The position numbers and the translations under genes were made by a program. A DNA stretch of 7,859 nt from Desulfobacteraceae bacterium (GTDB taxonomy: Bacteria; Desulfobacterota; Desulfobacteria; Desulfobacterales; Desulfosalsimonadaceae): NCBI GenBank assembly GCA_007131845.1, contig SLPT01000110.1, forward strand, positions 1 through 7,859, written 5' to 3'. Below the pieces are notes generated by a model, which worked only from the letters and a program-made list of their open reading frames with translations, had not been told where the DNA came from and ran no database searches. This document shows, in pieces, positions 1-7,000 of this stretch; positions within the stretch are counted from its first letter, which is position 1; every line of letters starts with the position of its first letter.

Positions 1-13
1 AGTTAATATTACA

Positions 14-68
14 GATCAAATTCTGTATAGAAATAATTTATTAATCAGCATTAATAGCAAATTTGATC
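14..68. repeat. 9-bp inverted repeat, widely spaced
   Basis: GATCAAATT at 14-22 is repeated as its reverse complement AATTTGATC at 60-68. The left arm also sits inside a small hairpin, ACAGA (11-15) with TCTGT (22-26). In such AT-rich DNA this may be chance. A role as paired regulator half-sites is possible but unsupported. Confidence 0.25.
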
Positions 69-154
69 GCAAAAGACATAGAGAAAAAAAGGGTTTTTGG
101 TATTCTTGGTTCCGCAACCCATCAATTTACTGCTTTTTTCATACCTAAGTCGTA

Positions 155-183
155 TTTTCATAAGTTGAGATGATTGCTAATAT
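155..183 (+). promoter_or_regulatory. Tentative sigma-70-type promoter for the hydrolase
   Basis: TTTTCA at 155-160 (4 of 6 matches to a -35 box) is followed after 17 bp by TAATAT at 178-183 (4 of 6 matches to a -10 box). The -10 is preceded by TGC at 175-177, which fits the extended -10 pattern. Transcription would start near 190 and give a leader of about 115 nt. The assignment rests on box resemblance and the AT-rich setting only. Confidence 0.3.
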
Positions 184-197
184 GTTTTTCATGGTGC

Positions 198-247
198 AGG
201 AATGCAATAAGACTCATCAAAAGGAATGCAGTGATTCAAAATGCAAT
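198..247 (+). repeat. Short AATGCA direct repeats in the leader
   Basis: AGGAATGCA occurs at 198-206 and 222-230. AATGCAAT occurs at 201-208 and 240-247. The three AATGCA cores begin at 201, 225 and 240, just downstream of the tentative start of transcription. They could be binding sites for a regulator, but spacing is uneven and short repeats arise by chance in AT-rich DNA. Confidence 0.25.
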
Positions 248-259
248 CGTTTTTAAGCC

Positions 260-275
260 GGCCCGGAAGCGGGCC
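260..275 (+). promoter_or_regulatory. Leader hairpin before the hydrolase gene
   Basis: GGCCCG (260-265) pairs perfectly with CGGGCC (270-275) around a GAAG loop. It is a compact GC-rich hairpin inside otherwise AT-rich leader DNA and ends 17 bases before the ribosome binding site. No T-run follows, so it is not an intrinsic terminator. It could stabilise the 5' end of the transcript or limit translation. Confidence 0.4.
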
Positions 276-292
276 CGATACCATCAACCAAC

Positions 293-297
293 AGGAG
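293..297 (+). promoter_or_regulatory. Ribosome binding site of the hydrolase
   Basis: AGGAG lies 9 bases before the ATG at 307. It fixes that start codon, which also places a complete lipoprotein signal peptide at the N-terminus. Confidence 0.75.
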
Positions 298-306
298 AAA
301 TAAGAA

Positions 307-1155
307 ATGAAGGCATTCAGTAGAAGATTCACAGGCAGATTTCTTGCCGCATCTCTCGCCATTCTCATTTCCATGGCACTGATCGCATGCGAGCCCTCGG
401 GTGTTGAAACATACGATATCGGCCGATTCGACTACAGCGAGTTCAGCCGGGATTCCGCCCGGGTGTTTTATCCATCCAATATTGGTGAATTAAGCGAGAT
501 CGGTGCCACCACCCTGACGTCGGGAATGGGCGGTACCAAGGAAAATATGTACTGGCTGGCCGAACCCCTTGCGGAAGCCGGCATGGTCGTTATTGCCGTC
601 AGCGCAACCAATAACTCCACGGTGGGCGGATATGAAACAGCGCACAAAAGTGGCGTCGGCATCCTCATGGGGGAAAATGAAAACAGCAGCAGCCCGATCT
701 ACGGTAAAATCGGCCGTTACGGAACCATCGGTTACTCCAAGGGCGGCGGCGGATCCATCAATGCGGCCTCCGATCTGGGCGATCAGGTGCATACCTGCGT
801 GGCTCTTGCGCCCTGGGGTCCTTCCCCCACCCGGAACCACAGCGCAGCTACTATGATTCTCACCGGTACATCGGATGCCATCGCTTCCGACTCCATTGGT
901 GAGCGTGCCTACAGGGATCTGCCGGGCGGCATCCCCAAGCTGTATGCAGCCATGAGCCGTGAGGGCCATTTCTACTGGGCCAACCGCCGGAGCCTTGGAA
1001 GCGAGACGGATTTCATCCGTGCATGGCTCAAGTATTACCTTGAGGATAACGAAGAATATTATCCGGTATTCAGCCAGGGCGCTGGCAGCGGGATGACGAA
1101 CTACCAGTTCGATCCGGCTGATGGCAGCACTCCGCCAAACGGGGGATGCGACTGA
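307..1155 (+). CDS. Lipoprotein alpha/beta hydrolase, PETase/cutinase-like
   Basis: A 282-residue secreted serine hydrolase anchored as a lipoprotein. The N-terminus has basic residues (K2, R6, R7, R11), a hydrophobic stretch at about 13-27 and the lipobox LIAC, with C28 as the lipidated residue. Glu at +2 does not match the Asp inner-membrane retention signal, so outer-membrane sorting is likely. Compared from memory with the Ideonella PET hydrolase, the match is close: SSSPIYGK (127-134) precedes the nucleophile elbow GYSKGGGGS (142-150). The inferred triad is S144, D190 and H221, with spacings of 46 and 31 residues, the same as Ser160-Asp206-His237. W170 in APW matches the substrate-groove Trp185. 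Differences are notable: M74 replaces the oxyanion/clamp Tyr, K145 follows the nucleophile, F222 follows the catalytic His, and the partners of both PETase disulfides are missing. The likely reaction is ester hydrolysis at the cell surface; the substrate is unknown. It is probably transcribed alone, because a terminator follows. Confidence 0.88.
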   Translation: MKAFSRRFTGRFLAASLAILISMALIACEPSGVETYDIGRFDYSEFSRDSARVFYPSNIGELSEIGATTLTSGMGGTKENMYWLAEPLAEAGMVVIAVSATNNSTVGGYETAHKSGVGILMGENENSSSPIYGKIGRYGTIGYSKGGGGSINAASDLGDQVHTCVALAPWGPSPTRNHSAATMILTGTSDAIASDSIGERAYRDLPGGIPKLYAAMSREGHFYWANRRSLGSETDFIRAWLKYYLEDNEEYYPVFSQGAGSGMTNYQFDPADGSTPPNGGCD

Positions 1156-1180
1156 TCCGTTGATTGGTTTGCATACGTTT

Positions 1181-1195
1181 CCTGATTAAATCAGG
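1181..1195. repeat. 15-bp palindrome after the hydrolase stop codon
   Basis: CCTGATT (1181-1187) and AATCAGG (1189-1195) are perfect inverted arms around one base. As RNA it would form a 5-bp stem with a 5-nt loop just ahead of the terminator. As DNA it has the symmetry of an operator. CTG and CAG are separated by 7 bp, not the 10 bp of a classical LexA box. Confidence 0.35.
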
Positions 1196-1206
1196 TTGCT
1201 TTTCTT

Positions 1207-1243
1207 AAAAAAAAAGCCCTTTCATTTTGAAGGGGCTTTTTTT
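1207..1243 (+). terminator. Strong rho-independent terminator
   Basis: GCCCTTTC (1216-1223) pairs with GAAGGGGC (1229-1236) over 8 bp, including one T-G wobble, around an ATTTT loop. A nine-base A-run (1207-1215) precedes the stem and a seven-base T-run (1237-1243) follows it, so the structure would work on either strand. It ends the hydrolase transcript 52 bases after the stop codon and separates it from the next gene. Confidence 0.93.
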
Positions 1244-1313
1244 ACAATCTTTTTGCACATGAGACGCCATCAGTCGGCCATTCGACCAACCACTTTCTAC
1301 ATGGGTCCTTTGC

Positions 1314-2816
1314 ATGCTTCGATACCTCGGCTTGACTTCCCGGTACCCCTTTTTACATACCGTCGGCGAGATTTATTATTACGGCATCATTGCTATCGCA
1401 GGCCTCATCTTTCTTTTTCTGGCGGCACGGAAGTGGGCGTCGCTTGGATACCCGAAAAAACGGGCCGTGACGTTTTCAGCAATTTTTATCGCAGCCGCAG
1501 GTCCGCTGGTTTACGTCGGATCCCGCGCAGTCGGCATGTTCTACAAGCCCATGAGCCAATGGAGTCTGGAACTGCTGGCAGAAAGCATCCTTCACGGATC
1601 GACCCACACCTTTCATGGGGCGCTGATATTGCCGACTGTCTTTATGGTAGTTCTTGCCCTCCTGTATCGGTTCCGAGCTTCCGAAATTCTTGATGCGGCT
1701 TTTCTCTACGTGCCCATTTTACATGCCTTCGGCCGATCGGCGTGCCTGATCGTCGGATGCTGCTGGGGGCGGTATGTGCATCTGAATTTCTTCGGGCTTT
1801 CCTTTGGCTTCCAGAATCCGGCCCCCCTGTGGGCCATACTGGTCAACGTGGGGATTTTTCTGGTGCTGCGGAAATTATACGGGCGCATCTATGCACCGCA
1901 CCATGCGGAGGTAACGCTAAGCAATGGCGCTTCCAGGGGGGGTGGGTCCATTCGTAAGCGTTTCAGCGGCAGTGTTTTTGCATCCTACTGCATCCTTTAC
2001 GCCCCTGCGCGCATCGTTTTCGAGGTATTCAGGACCGAGCGCAAAGTGTTTCACGGATTGACCCAGGCCCAGGTGACCATGGGGATAATATTGCTTATCG
2101 GGGTACTCGTGAAGCTGACGGTCGCATACCGCTGCTACCGGAACCGGCTCCACAGTGACGTCCAAAAGGATCCGGCGCTGATAAACCTGCTGTCCATGGT
2201 GGGTATGCTGGCATCACTGGTGTTTTTGAGTTTTGTAATATTTTATCTGACCCGTCAGCTCCGTGTCTGGCCCTGGCCCATACAGCCTGTGGTTTCCCTG
2301 GCCGATGCATACTTTCGCATTTTGTATTACCTTCCGATGATGCTGATTCCGGCGTACTGCCTGTACTGGCTGTATGCGCTGCGCGAGCCGATACGTCCCT
2401 GGTTTCAATGGCAGCAGTTTTCGTATATTATTCTAATCGGTCTTGGCATCAGCGCTTTTTACAGCTTCGACTTACTGGTGTTGCGGGATATCTCCATCAG
2501 GGGGGCGGCTTTCTGGCCGCCTGTCCTGGTGCTTGGCATCCTGAACGCCGTGGCTGAAGAAGTCATCTACCGCCTTGGGCTCTACCGGGTGATCCGGCGG
2601 TCCTCTTTTTCCCGTGTGACGGCCAATATCGTCCAGGCGCTGGTTTACTCCCTGATCCATTTCATGATTGCAGGCCCCATGTTTGGAATATATGCCTTTG
2701 TCTATGGACTGATCATGGGGCTGATCGTTATCCGAAGCAGAAGTCTGCTTCCTGCGATTCTCTGCCACTTTATCATCGACCTGGGTGCCATCGGGATGCC
2801 ATTGCTGCGATACTGA
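1314..2816 (+). CDS. Lgt-like / CPBP intramembrane protease fusion protein
   Basis: A 500-residue multi-pass membrane protein (about 14 predicted helices) that joins two enzyme families. Residues 1-275 resemble prolipoprotein diacylglyceryl transferase, which moves diacylglyceryl from phosphatidylglycerol to a lipoprotein cysteine. The visible Lgt marks are YYYG (21-24), FHG (100-102), FGR with R141, GCCWGR (148-153) and the FEVFR block (236-240). The residue matching E. coli Lgt Asn146 is C144 and the region is cysteine-rich (C144, C149, C150), so this is a divergent paralogue rather than the housekeeping enzyme. Residues 325-495 are a CPBP (CAAX/Abi) protease with all its motifs: EEVIYR (E415, E416, R420), H449 and HFIID (H485, D489). 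ATG 1314 is the only usual start codon in its open frame, because TGA at 1260-1262 closes the frame and no in-frame ATG, GTG or TTG lies between. A clear ribosome binding site is missing. It probably forms an operon with the acyltransferase 23 bp downstream. The substrate is unknown. Confidence 0.87.
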   Translation: MLRYLGLTSRYPFLHTVGEIYYYGIIAIAGLIFLFLAARKWASLGYPKKRAVTFSAIFIAAAGPLVYVGSRAVGMFYKPMSQWSLELLAESILHGSTHTFHGALILPTVFMVVLALLYRFRASEILDAAFLYVPILHAFGRSACLIVGCCWGRYVHLNFFGLSFGFQNPAPLWAILVNVGIFLVLRKLYGRIYAPHHAEVTLSNGASRGGGSIRKRFSGSVFASYCILYAPARIVFEVFRTERKVFHGLTQAQVTMGIILLIGVLVKLTVAYRCYRNRLHSDVQKDPALINLLSMVGMLASLVFLSFVIFYLTRQLRVWPWPIQPVVSLADAYFRILYYLPMMLIPAYCLYWLYALREPIRPWFQWQQFSYIILIGLGISAFYSFDLLVLRDISIRGAAFWPPVLVLGILNAVAEEVIYRLGLYRVIRRSSFSRVTANIVQALVYSLIHFMIAGPMFGIYAFVYGLIMGLIVIRSRSLLPAILCHFIIDLGAIGMPLLRY

Positions 2817-2825
2817 AGCATTGTT

Positions 2826-2830
2826 GGGAG
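2826..2830 (+). promoter_or_regulatory. Ribosome binding site that decides a TTG start
   Basis: GGGAG lies 9 bases before TTG at 2840. No in-frame ATG is available near here (the ATG at 2847 is in another frame), and the conserved N-terminal family motif begins about 10 residues after the TTG, so this site supports TTG as the start. Confidence 0.7.
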
Positions 2831-2839
2831 TTTCTTGCC

Positions 2840-4033
2840 TTGCCCCATGCAATAGTTGCGAATAATAAACGAATCACGGGAATCGATGCCCTGAGAGGGC
2901 TTGCGGTACTGTTGATGCTCACCCAGCATATCATTTACTGGGTGTGCTCAGAACTGAGCACGAGCCTTTCCGTGCAAGTGTTTGGAGCCCTTGGCGGCAT
3001 TGCCGCGCCCCTGTTCATCGTCCTGGCAGGAACAGGGGCGGCGCTTGCTAAGAGGAACCGAACGGACATTGACCGCATGCTGGCAGGCCGGGGGATTGTC
3101 ATTATCGGATACGGATACGTGCTCAACCTCCTGACGCCCAACTGGTTCGCCCCTGAATCCTGGTATGTTTTGCACATGATCGGCTTATCGCTTCTTCTGG
3201 CACCGGTTTTCCGGAAGCTGCCTGAAACAGTTGCCGGGGCGCTTCTGGTTGCCGTCATCATCATTACGGCGATGCTGCAAAGCCTGCTTGAAACGCCGTT
3301 GTTTCTCAACAACTGGCAAATGGCTTCGACTTCCCTGCCGGGTGGCACCCTGCGGCTGGTGCTCGTGGAAGGTTTTTTCCCCGTTTTTCCATGGATCGCA
3401 TTTTTTCTGGCGGGTTTTTTGGCGGGCAGGCTGAATAAATTGGAAAAAACAGGGCAATGGGAAAAAACAGGGCAGGGGAAAGAAACGGGGCCGGAAAAGG
3501 AGAAAGAAATTGGGGGCCGGCCGCGGAGGCGGCAGGGACATCTGTGGAAAATGGCAGCGCTTTTTTTGGGTATTTCGATTACGCTCTCCGGAGTATATAT
3601 AGCGGGTTTCGGGTTTGCGGCAAGCGACCCCTGGCTCCGTTTGTTCAGGCCCATCCCCAATTTTTATCCCGCACTGGCGCCGGTGACGTTTTTTCTGATC
3701 GCAGCGGCGCTCTTTCTTTTAAGCGTTTTTCTTTGGCTTCAGAAGCATCCGGAAGGCAGTGGCCCGCCCGGCCCGCGGAGTGCTTTTGGAGTAAGCCGTT
3801 TCATGGCCATTCTTGCATGCCCTGGCCGTTGCTCGCTGACGATCCTGATGGTTCATATCCCGCTGATCCGCGAGCCGGTGGTTCGCCTCGGCTATTGGCG
3901 AAGCCTGGACGTTTTTGAGACGCTGGTCCTTACGTTGTTTTTCCTGGTCGCTTTCTCGCTTGCTGCCGTATGGTGGCGGAAGATCGATTTCAGGTACGGA
4001 GCCGAATGGCTGCTTAGAAAAGCGTTTCCGTAG
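2840..4033 (+). CDS. Multi-pass acyltransferase, HGSNAT/DUF1624 type
   Basis: A 397-residue membrane protein of the heparan-alpha-glucosaminide N-acetyltransferase-like family (the YeiB/DUF1624 group). Relatives move acyl groups across the membrane onto sugars or other acceptors. The family signature opens the protein: D16, L18-R19-G20 and H30 in the first helix. It continues with APLFIVLAG (56-64), an LH-x-IG block with H112, and the typical PVFPWIAFFLAG stretch (181-192), with H339 in a late helix. About ten membrane helices are expected. A charged loop at about 198-236 carries an imperfect six-residue repeat (EKTGQ, EKTGQ, KETGP) and then basic residues, probably cytoplasmic. It starts at TTG and lies 23 bp after the Lgt-CPBP gene, which points to one transcript. 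Acceptor and donor cannot be read from the sequence. A general acyltransferase-3 or DUF418 assignment is the main alternative. Confidence 0.82.
   Translation: MPHAIVANNKRITGIDALRGLAVLLMLTQHIIYWVCSELSTSLSVQVFGALGGIAAPLFIVLAGTGAALAKRNRTDIDRMLAGRGIVIIGYGYVLNLLTPNWFAPESWYVLHMIGLSLLLAPVFRKLPETVAGALLVAVIIITAMLQSLLETPLFLNNWQMASTSLPGGTLRLVLVEGFFPVFPWIAFFLAGFLAGRLNKLEKTGQWEKTGQGKETGPEKEKEIGGRPRRRQGHLWKMAALFLGISITLSGVYIAGFGFAASDPWLRLFRPIPNFYPALAPVTFFLIAAALFLLSVFLWLQKHPEGSGPPGPRSAFGVSRFMAILACPGRCSLTILMVHIPLIREPVVRLGYWRSLDVFETLVLTLFFLVAFSLAAVWWRKIDFRYGAEWLLRKAFP
3442..3492 (+). repeat. 18-bp tandem repeat inside the acyltransferase gene
   Basis: GGAAAAAACAGGGCA begins at 3442 and again at 3460, a period of 18 bp, with a degraded third copy from about 3477. 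It encodes the repeated EKTGQ motif in a hydrophilic loop. The six-A runs and the unit structure make it a likely site of length variation; a change of one 18-bp unit keeps the frame. Confidence 0.7.
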
Positions 4034-4035
4034 GG

Positions 4036-4060
4036 CGGCATTGGAATGGTTCTAATGCCG
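4036..4060. terminator. Hairpin between convergent genes
   Basis: CGGCATTGGAA (4036-4046) pairs with TTCTAATGCCG (4050-4060) over 11 bp, including one G-T wobble, leaving a TGG loop. It begins 2 bases after the acyltransferase stop and overlaps the stop codon and last two codons of the minus-strand gene. No T-run follows on either strand, so it is at best a weak or factor-dependent terminator or a 3'-end stabiliser shared by both transcripts. Confidence 0.5.
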
Positions 4061-7000
4061 GAGCTGGGTGTTGACATGACGCTGGAGCAGGGATACCAGG
4101 TCGTCGCGCCCCGCTTCCCTGGCCCGCTGGAGTGCCAGCTCGGCTGTCTGCCTTGCCTCGTCGATCCGGTCCGCTGCGGTGTAGGCGATGGTGAGGGTCG
4201 CCAGTACGGACGGATTCCTGTGATCGGTCAGTCCGGATGCCGTTTCTGCGTGACGCACGGCTGCGGCAGGATCCCGAACCCCGGAATCCGGTGCAGTGGC
4301 CAGGATCCACGCAAGGGTATTCAATGCCGGAGTCATGCCCGGGTCCAGCCGGATGGCCTCCCGGAAATGCGCCGTCGCCTCGGCAAAACGCTCCTGGCGG
4401 GCCAGGATTTGTCCCGCGTAATAATGGGAGTCCGGAATGTCGGGGCTCACCCGGAGGGTTTCCCTGAAATAGATAAGGGCCTCATCGAGTCTGTTCAGCT
4501 GGAGATGGGCGAAGGCCATATTCCCCAAGGCCCTTACAAAGCGGGGACGAACCGAGAGGGCTTTTTCATAGTGGGAGATGGCGGCTGCCACATCGCCGGA
4601 CTGATAGAGAAGAAATCCCAGGTCGTTGAGGCTCCTTGCATCTTTCGGATTCAAAGCCACGGCCTTTTTGTAATGGGCAATCGCCTTTTCGGTCTTCCCC
4701 CTGTCCGCCAGAAGAGACGCAAGGTACTGATGAGCCGGCGCCTTGTTCGTCATATCGGGCAGGCGGCGCTCGATGGAAGCGATCTGGATGCTCCGGAGCC
4801 GGTCGGCCATGGTTTTATCTCCGATGAGATGCAGATCCATGGGATTTTCTGCACAATAGGATGAAAGATCCGTTTCATATCGATCTCGCTGTCCGGAATC
4901 GGCTTCGGAGAGATCCACCATGCCGGAAAAGGGGGAGTGAACCGACAGGGCGTATCGGGCGAATTCGATCTGGCGGTCGATATCGCCGCGGATCGTGCCG
5001 GCGATGTCTTCGGTCTTTGCCGTGAGCCGGGATCGTTTTTCGATTTGCGCGAGCAGGGCCTGTTGGGTTTCCTCCCCGTGATACATGAGCCGGGGGGCGC
5101 TGTATTCGAGAAGGGGATGCACATCCGTGTTGACAGGGCCTTCACCGAAAAGCGCCTCCAGGTCTTCGGAGACGATCATCCGGGCGAGCAGTTCCGGGCG
5201 TGTCAGGTCGATATTTTCGGAAGCCTGTCCGTAGCGGAGATTTTTCCTGGCAAGATCCCAGTCGGTCCCGGCTTCACCTTTAAAACCGATAAAAAGAAAG
5301 TCCCTGGAAAGTCCGCCGGGTTCGCAGGATACCAGCATGGCGTCCGGAAACACCTCTGCGAAGGTCCGGCCGATCATCGCAAAGGTGGGCCAATCCATCT
5401 GGTAACAATGAAACCATTGCACGTAGATTCCGTTTTCGGTAAGCCGGTCACGCGCGGTTTCAAAAAACTCTTTGGTGAACAGGGCGGCCATGCCGGCCAT
5501 CCAGGGGTTGGACGGTTCGGATATGATCGCATCGTAGCGGGTTCGCGTCAGCCCCAGGTGGGCCAGGGCGTCTTGTACAATGGCATGGGTGCGCGGGTCG
5601 TCCAGAACATTGTTGTTCCAGGGGGTGAAAAAACGGCTGGCTTCGAATACGCGGTCGTTGATATCGATGACATCCACCTGTTCAACCGGGTAGTGGAGGA
5701 CTTCCCCGGCGGTAACCCCGCTGGCCAGACCCAATACCATGACGTTTTCCGGCGAGGAGGAAAACAGCATGGGAAAATGGGCCAAAAGGGTCTGGGTCTT
5801 CATGTCCCCCCTGGAGGAGGCGTCCATCTTGCCGCTGTTGGCCATGGAGAATTCCGCTTCGCCAAAAGGGCCCGGATATTTCAAAACCGTCGTAAACCCG
5901 CCGATGCCGTCCCCGTAGTATACCAATTCCCCCTTCTGCGCTGATGAAAGAATGGATGCGCCTGAAACGAGCGATTGCAGCCACCCCGTGCCACGGATCA
6001 TTTCCTCTATGGCCTCGACTTCATCGAACCGGTGATACTTGCCGGTAGCCAGGTTGTGCCGGTCCCACGAAGGGTAAGCGATGCACAAAAGTGCCGTTGC
6101 GATTGCGAGCAGCCCTGCTGCTGCGGTTCTGCGCGGCAGGGCCATTGTCCTGAGATCAAGCACTGCGACCCCCACGCCAAGGGCGACCAGGGCTTGCAGG
6201 CCGATAACGATCCGAAGACCGTATTCCGTACCGGCCAGGGGTATGAGGACAATACCGGCGATAAATGCTCCGGCAACGGCGCCGATGGTGTTGAAGGCAT
6301 AGATCACGCCGATGGACCGGCCTAAAACGGCTATAGAGCGGGTATGGATTTTGGCCACCAGGGGAAATGCGGCCCCGAAGAAAAAGGTAGGCAGCACCAT
6401 GAAGCCGAAGATCACCATGGCTTTTGTAAGGGATAACAGGACGAAGTGATCGCTTGCGGCATATATCAGCTTGGCAAAGAAAAGCTGGCTGTTGCCGAAT
6501 ATCTGGCTGACGCCAAGTGCGAAAAAGGCTGCTGCGATCTGGGTTGCGATCAGGAGAGCCGGCAGATTGCGAACCCGGTCCGCAATCCGGCCGAAAACCA
6601 TGTTGCCCAGTGCCAGGCCCACGATAAAGGTAACCAGCACGATGGTAAAGGAATAGGTCGTGGGCCCGACCACCAGCCCCAGAAGCCGTGTCCAGAGCAC
6701 CTCACAGGCCATGGCTGTAAATCCCGATACCATGAAAAGGATCAGTGCGCCCCGGATCACTCCCGGTGAATAGATTGCCGGTGAAGGCCCGGTATCTGAT
6801 GCGGTGGGGTTTTTCTCCGGTTTGCCGGGTGACGGCAATGTTGCAGCAGGCGCCGGTGCCGGGACGATCAGGCAGAGCAGGCCGATGGCTCCGTTGACGG
6901 CAACCGCTGCCAGCATGGTCCCCCAGACGCCCAGATACTGAATCATCCAGAAACCGCACACCAAAGCGCCCATTGCCGCGCCAAACGTGTTGAGTCCGTA

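Larger units (their letters stand above)
1..306. other. AT-rich leader without a convincing gene
   Basis: This stretch is clearly more AT-rich than the rest of the window, especially its first 250 bases. The only open frame seen (minus strand, running into the hydrolase start) resembles nothing. It holds a tentative promoter, short inverted and direct repeats and a leader hairpin, listed separately, so it most likely carries the control region of the hydrolase gene. No upstream gene end, tRNA or recombination site was recognised. The composition change could mark an old insertion boundary, but AT-rich promoter regions are also normal. Confidence 0.6.

Noticed and set aside
84..120. Possible minus-strand terminator in the leader
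   Set aside because: A 5-bp GGGTT/AACCC stem followed by seven T on the minus strand has a 20-nt loop and no minus-strand gene before it to terminate.
1..306. Mobile-element or integron attachment site in the AT-rich start
   Set aside because: No flanking target-site duplication, transposase, integrase or attC-like core was found; AT-richness alone is not enough.
490..969. Minus-strand frame of 159 residues opposite the hydrolase
   Set aside because: The plus strand encodes the catalytic triad region of a recognised enzyme; the mirror frame has no known motif.
1181..1195. LexA (SOS) box
   Set aside because: CTG and CAG are 7 bp apart instead of the 10 bp of the gammaproteobacterial LexA box, and the site follows a gene with no SOS link.
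1253..1281. Promoter for the Lgt-CPBP operon at TTGCAC
   Set aside because: At the usual 16-18 bp spacing there is no acceptable -10 box, so no promoter is claimed.
2935..3660. Minus-strand frame of 241 residues opposite the acyltransferase
   Set aside because: The plus strand has clear family motifs and a ribosome binding site; the mirror product is Pro/Ser/Arg-rich and unrecognisable.
4046..4864. Plus-strand frame of 272 residues opposite the TPR region
   Set aside because: The opposite strand carries clear TPR repeats; this product is a low-complexity Gly/Arg/Pro mirror without known motifs.
4937..5944. Long plus-strand frame of 335 residues opposite the large gene
   Set aside because: It lies wholly antisense to the well-supported spermidine-synthase-like domain. 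The product has no recognisable domain and is glycine- and charge-rich, as expected for a frame mirrored from GC-biased codons.
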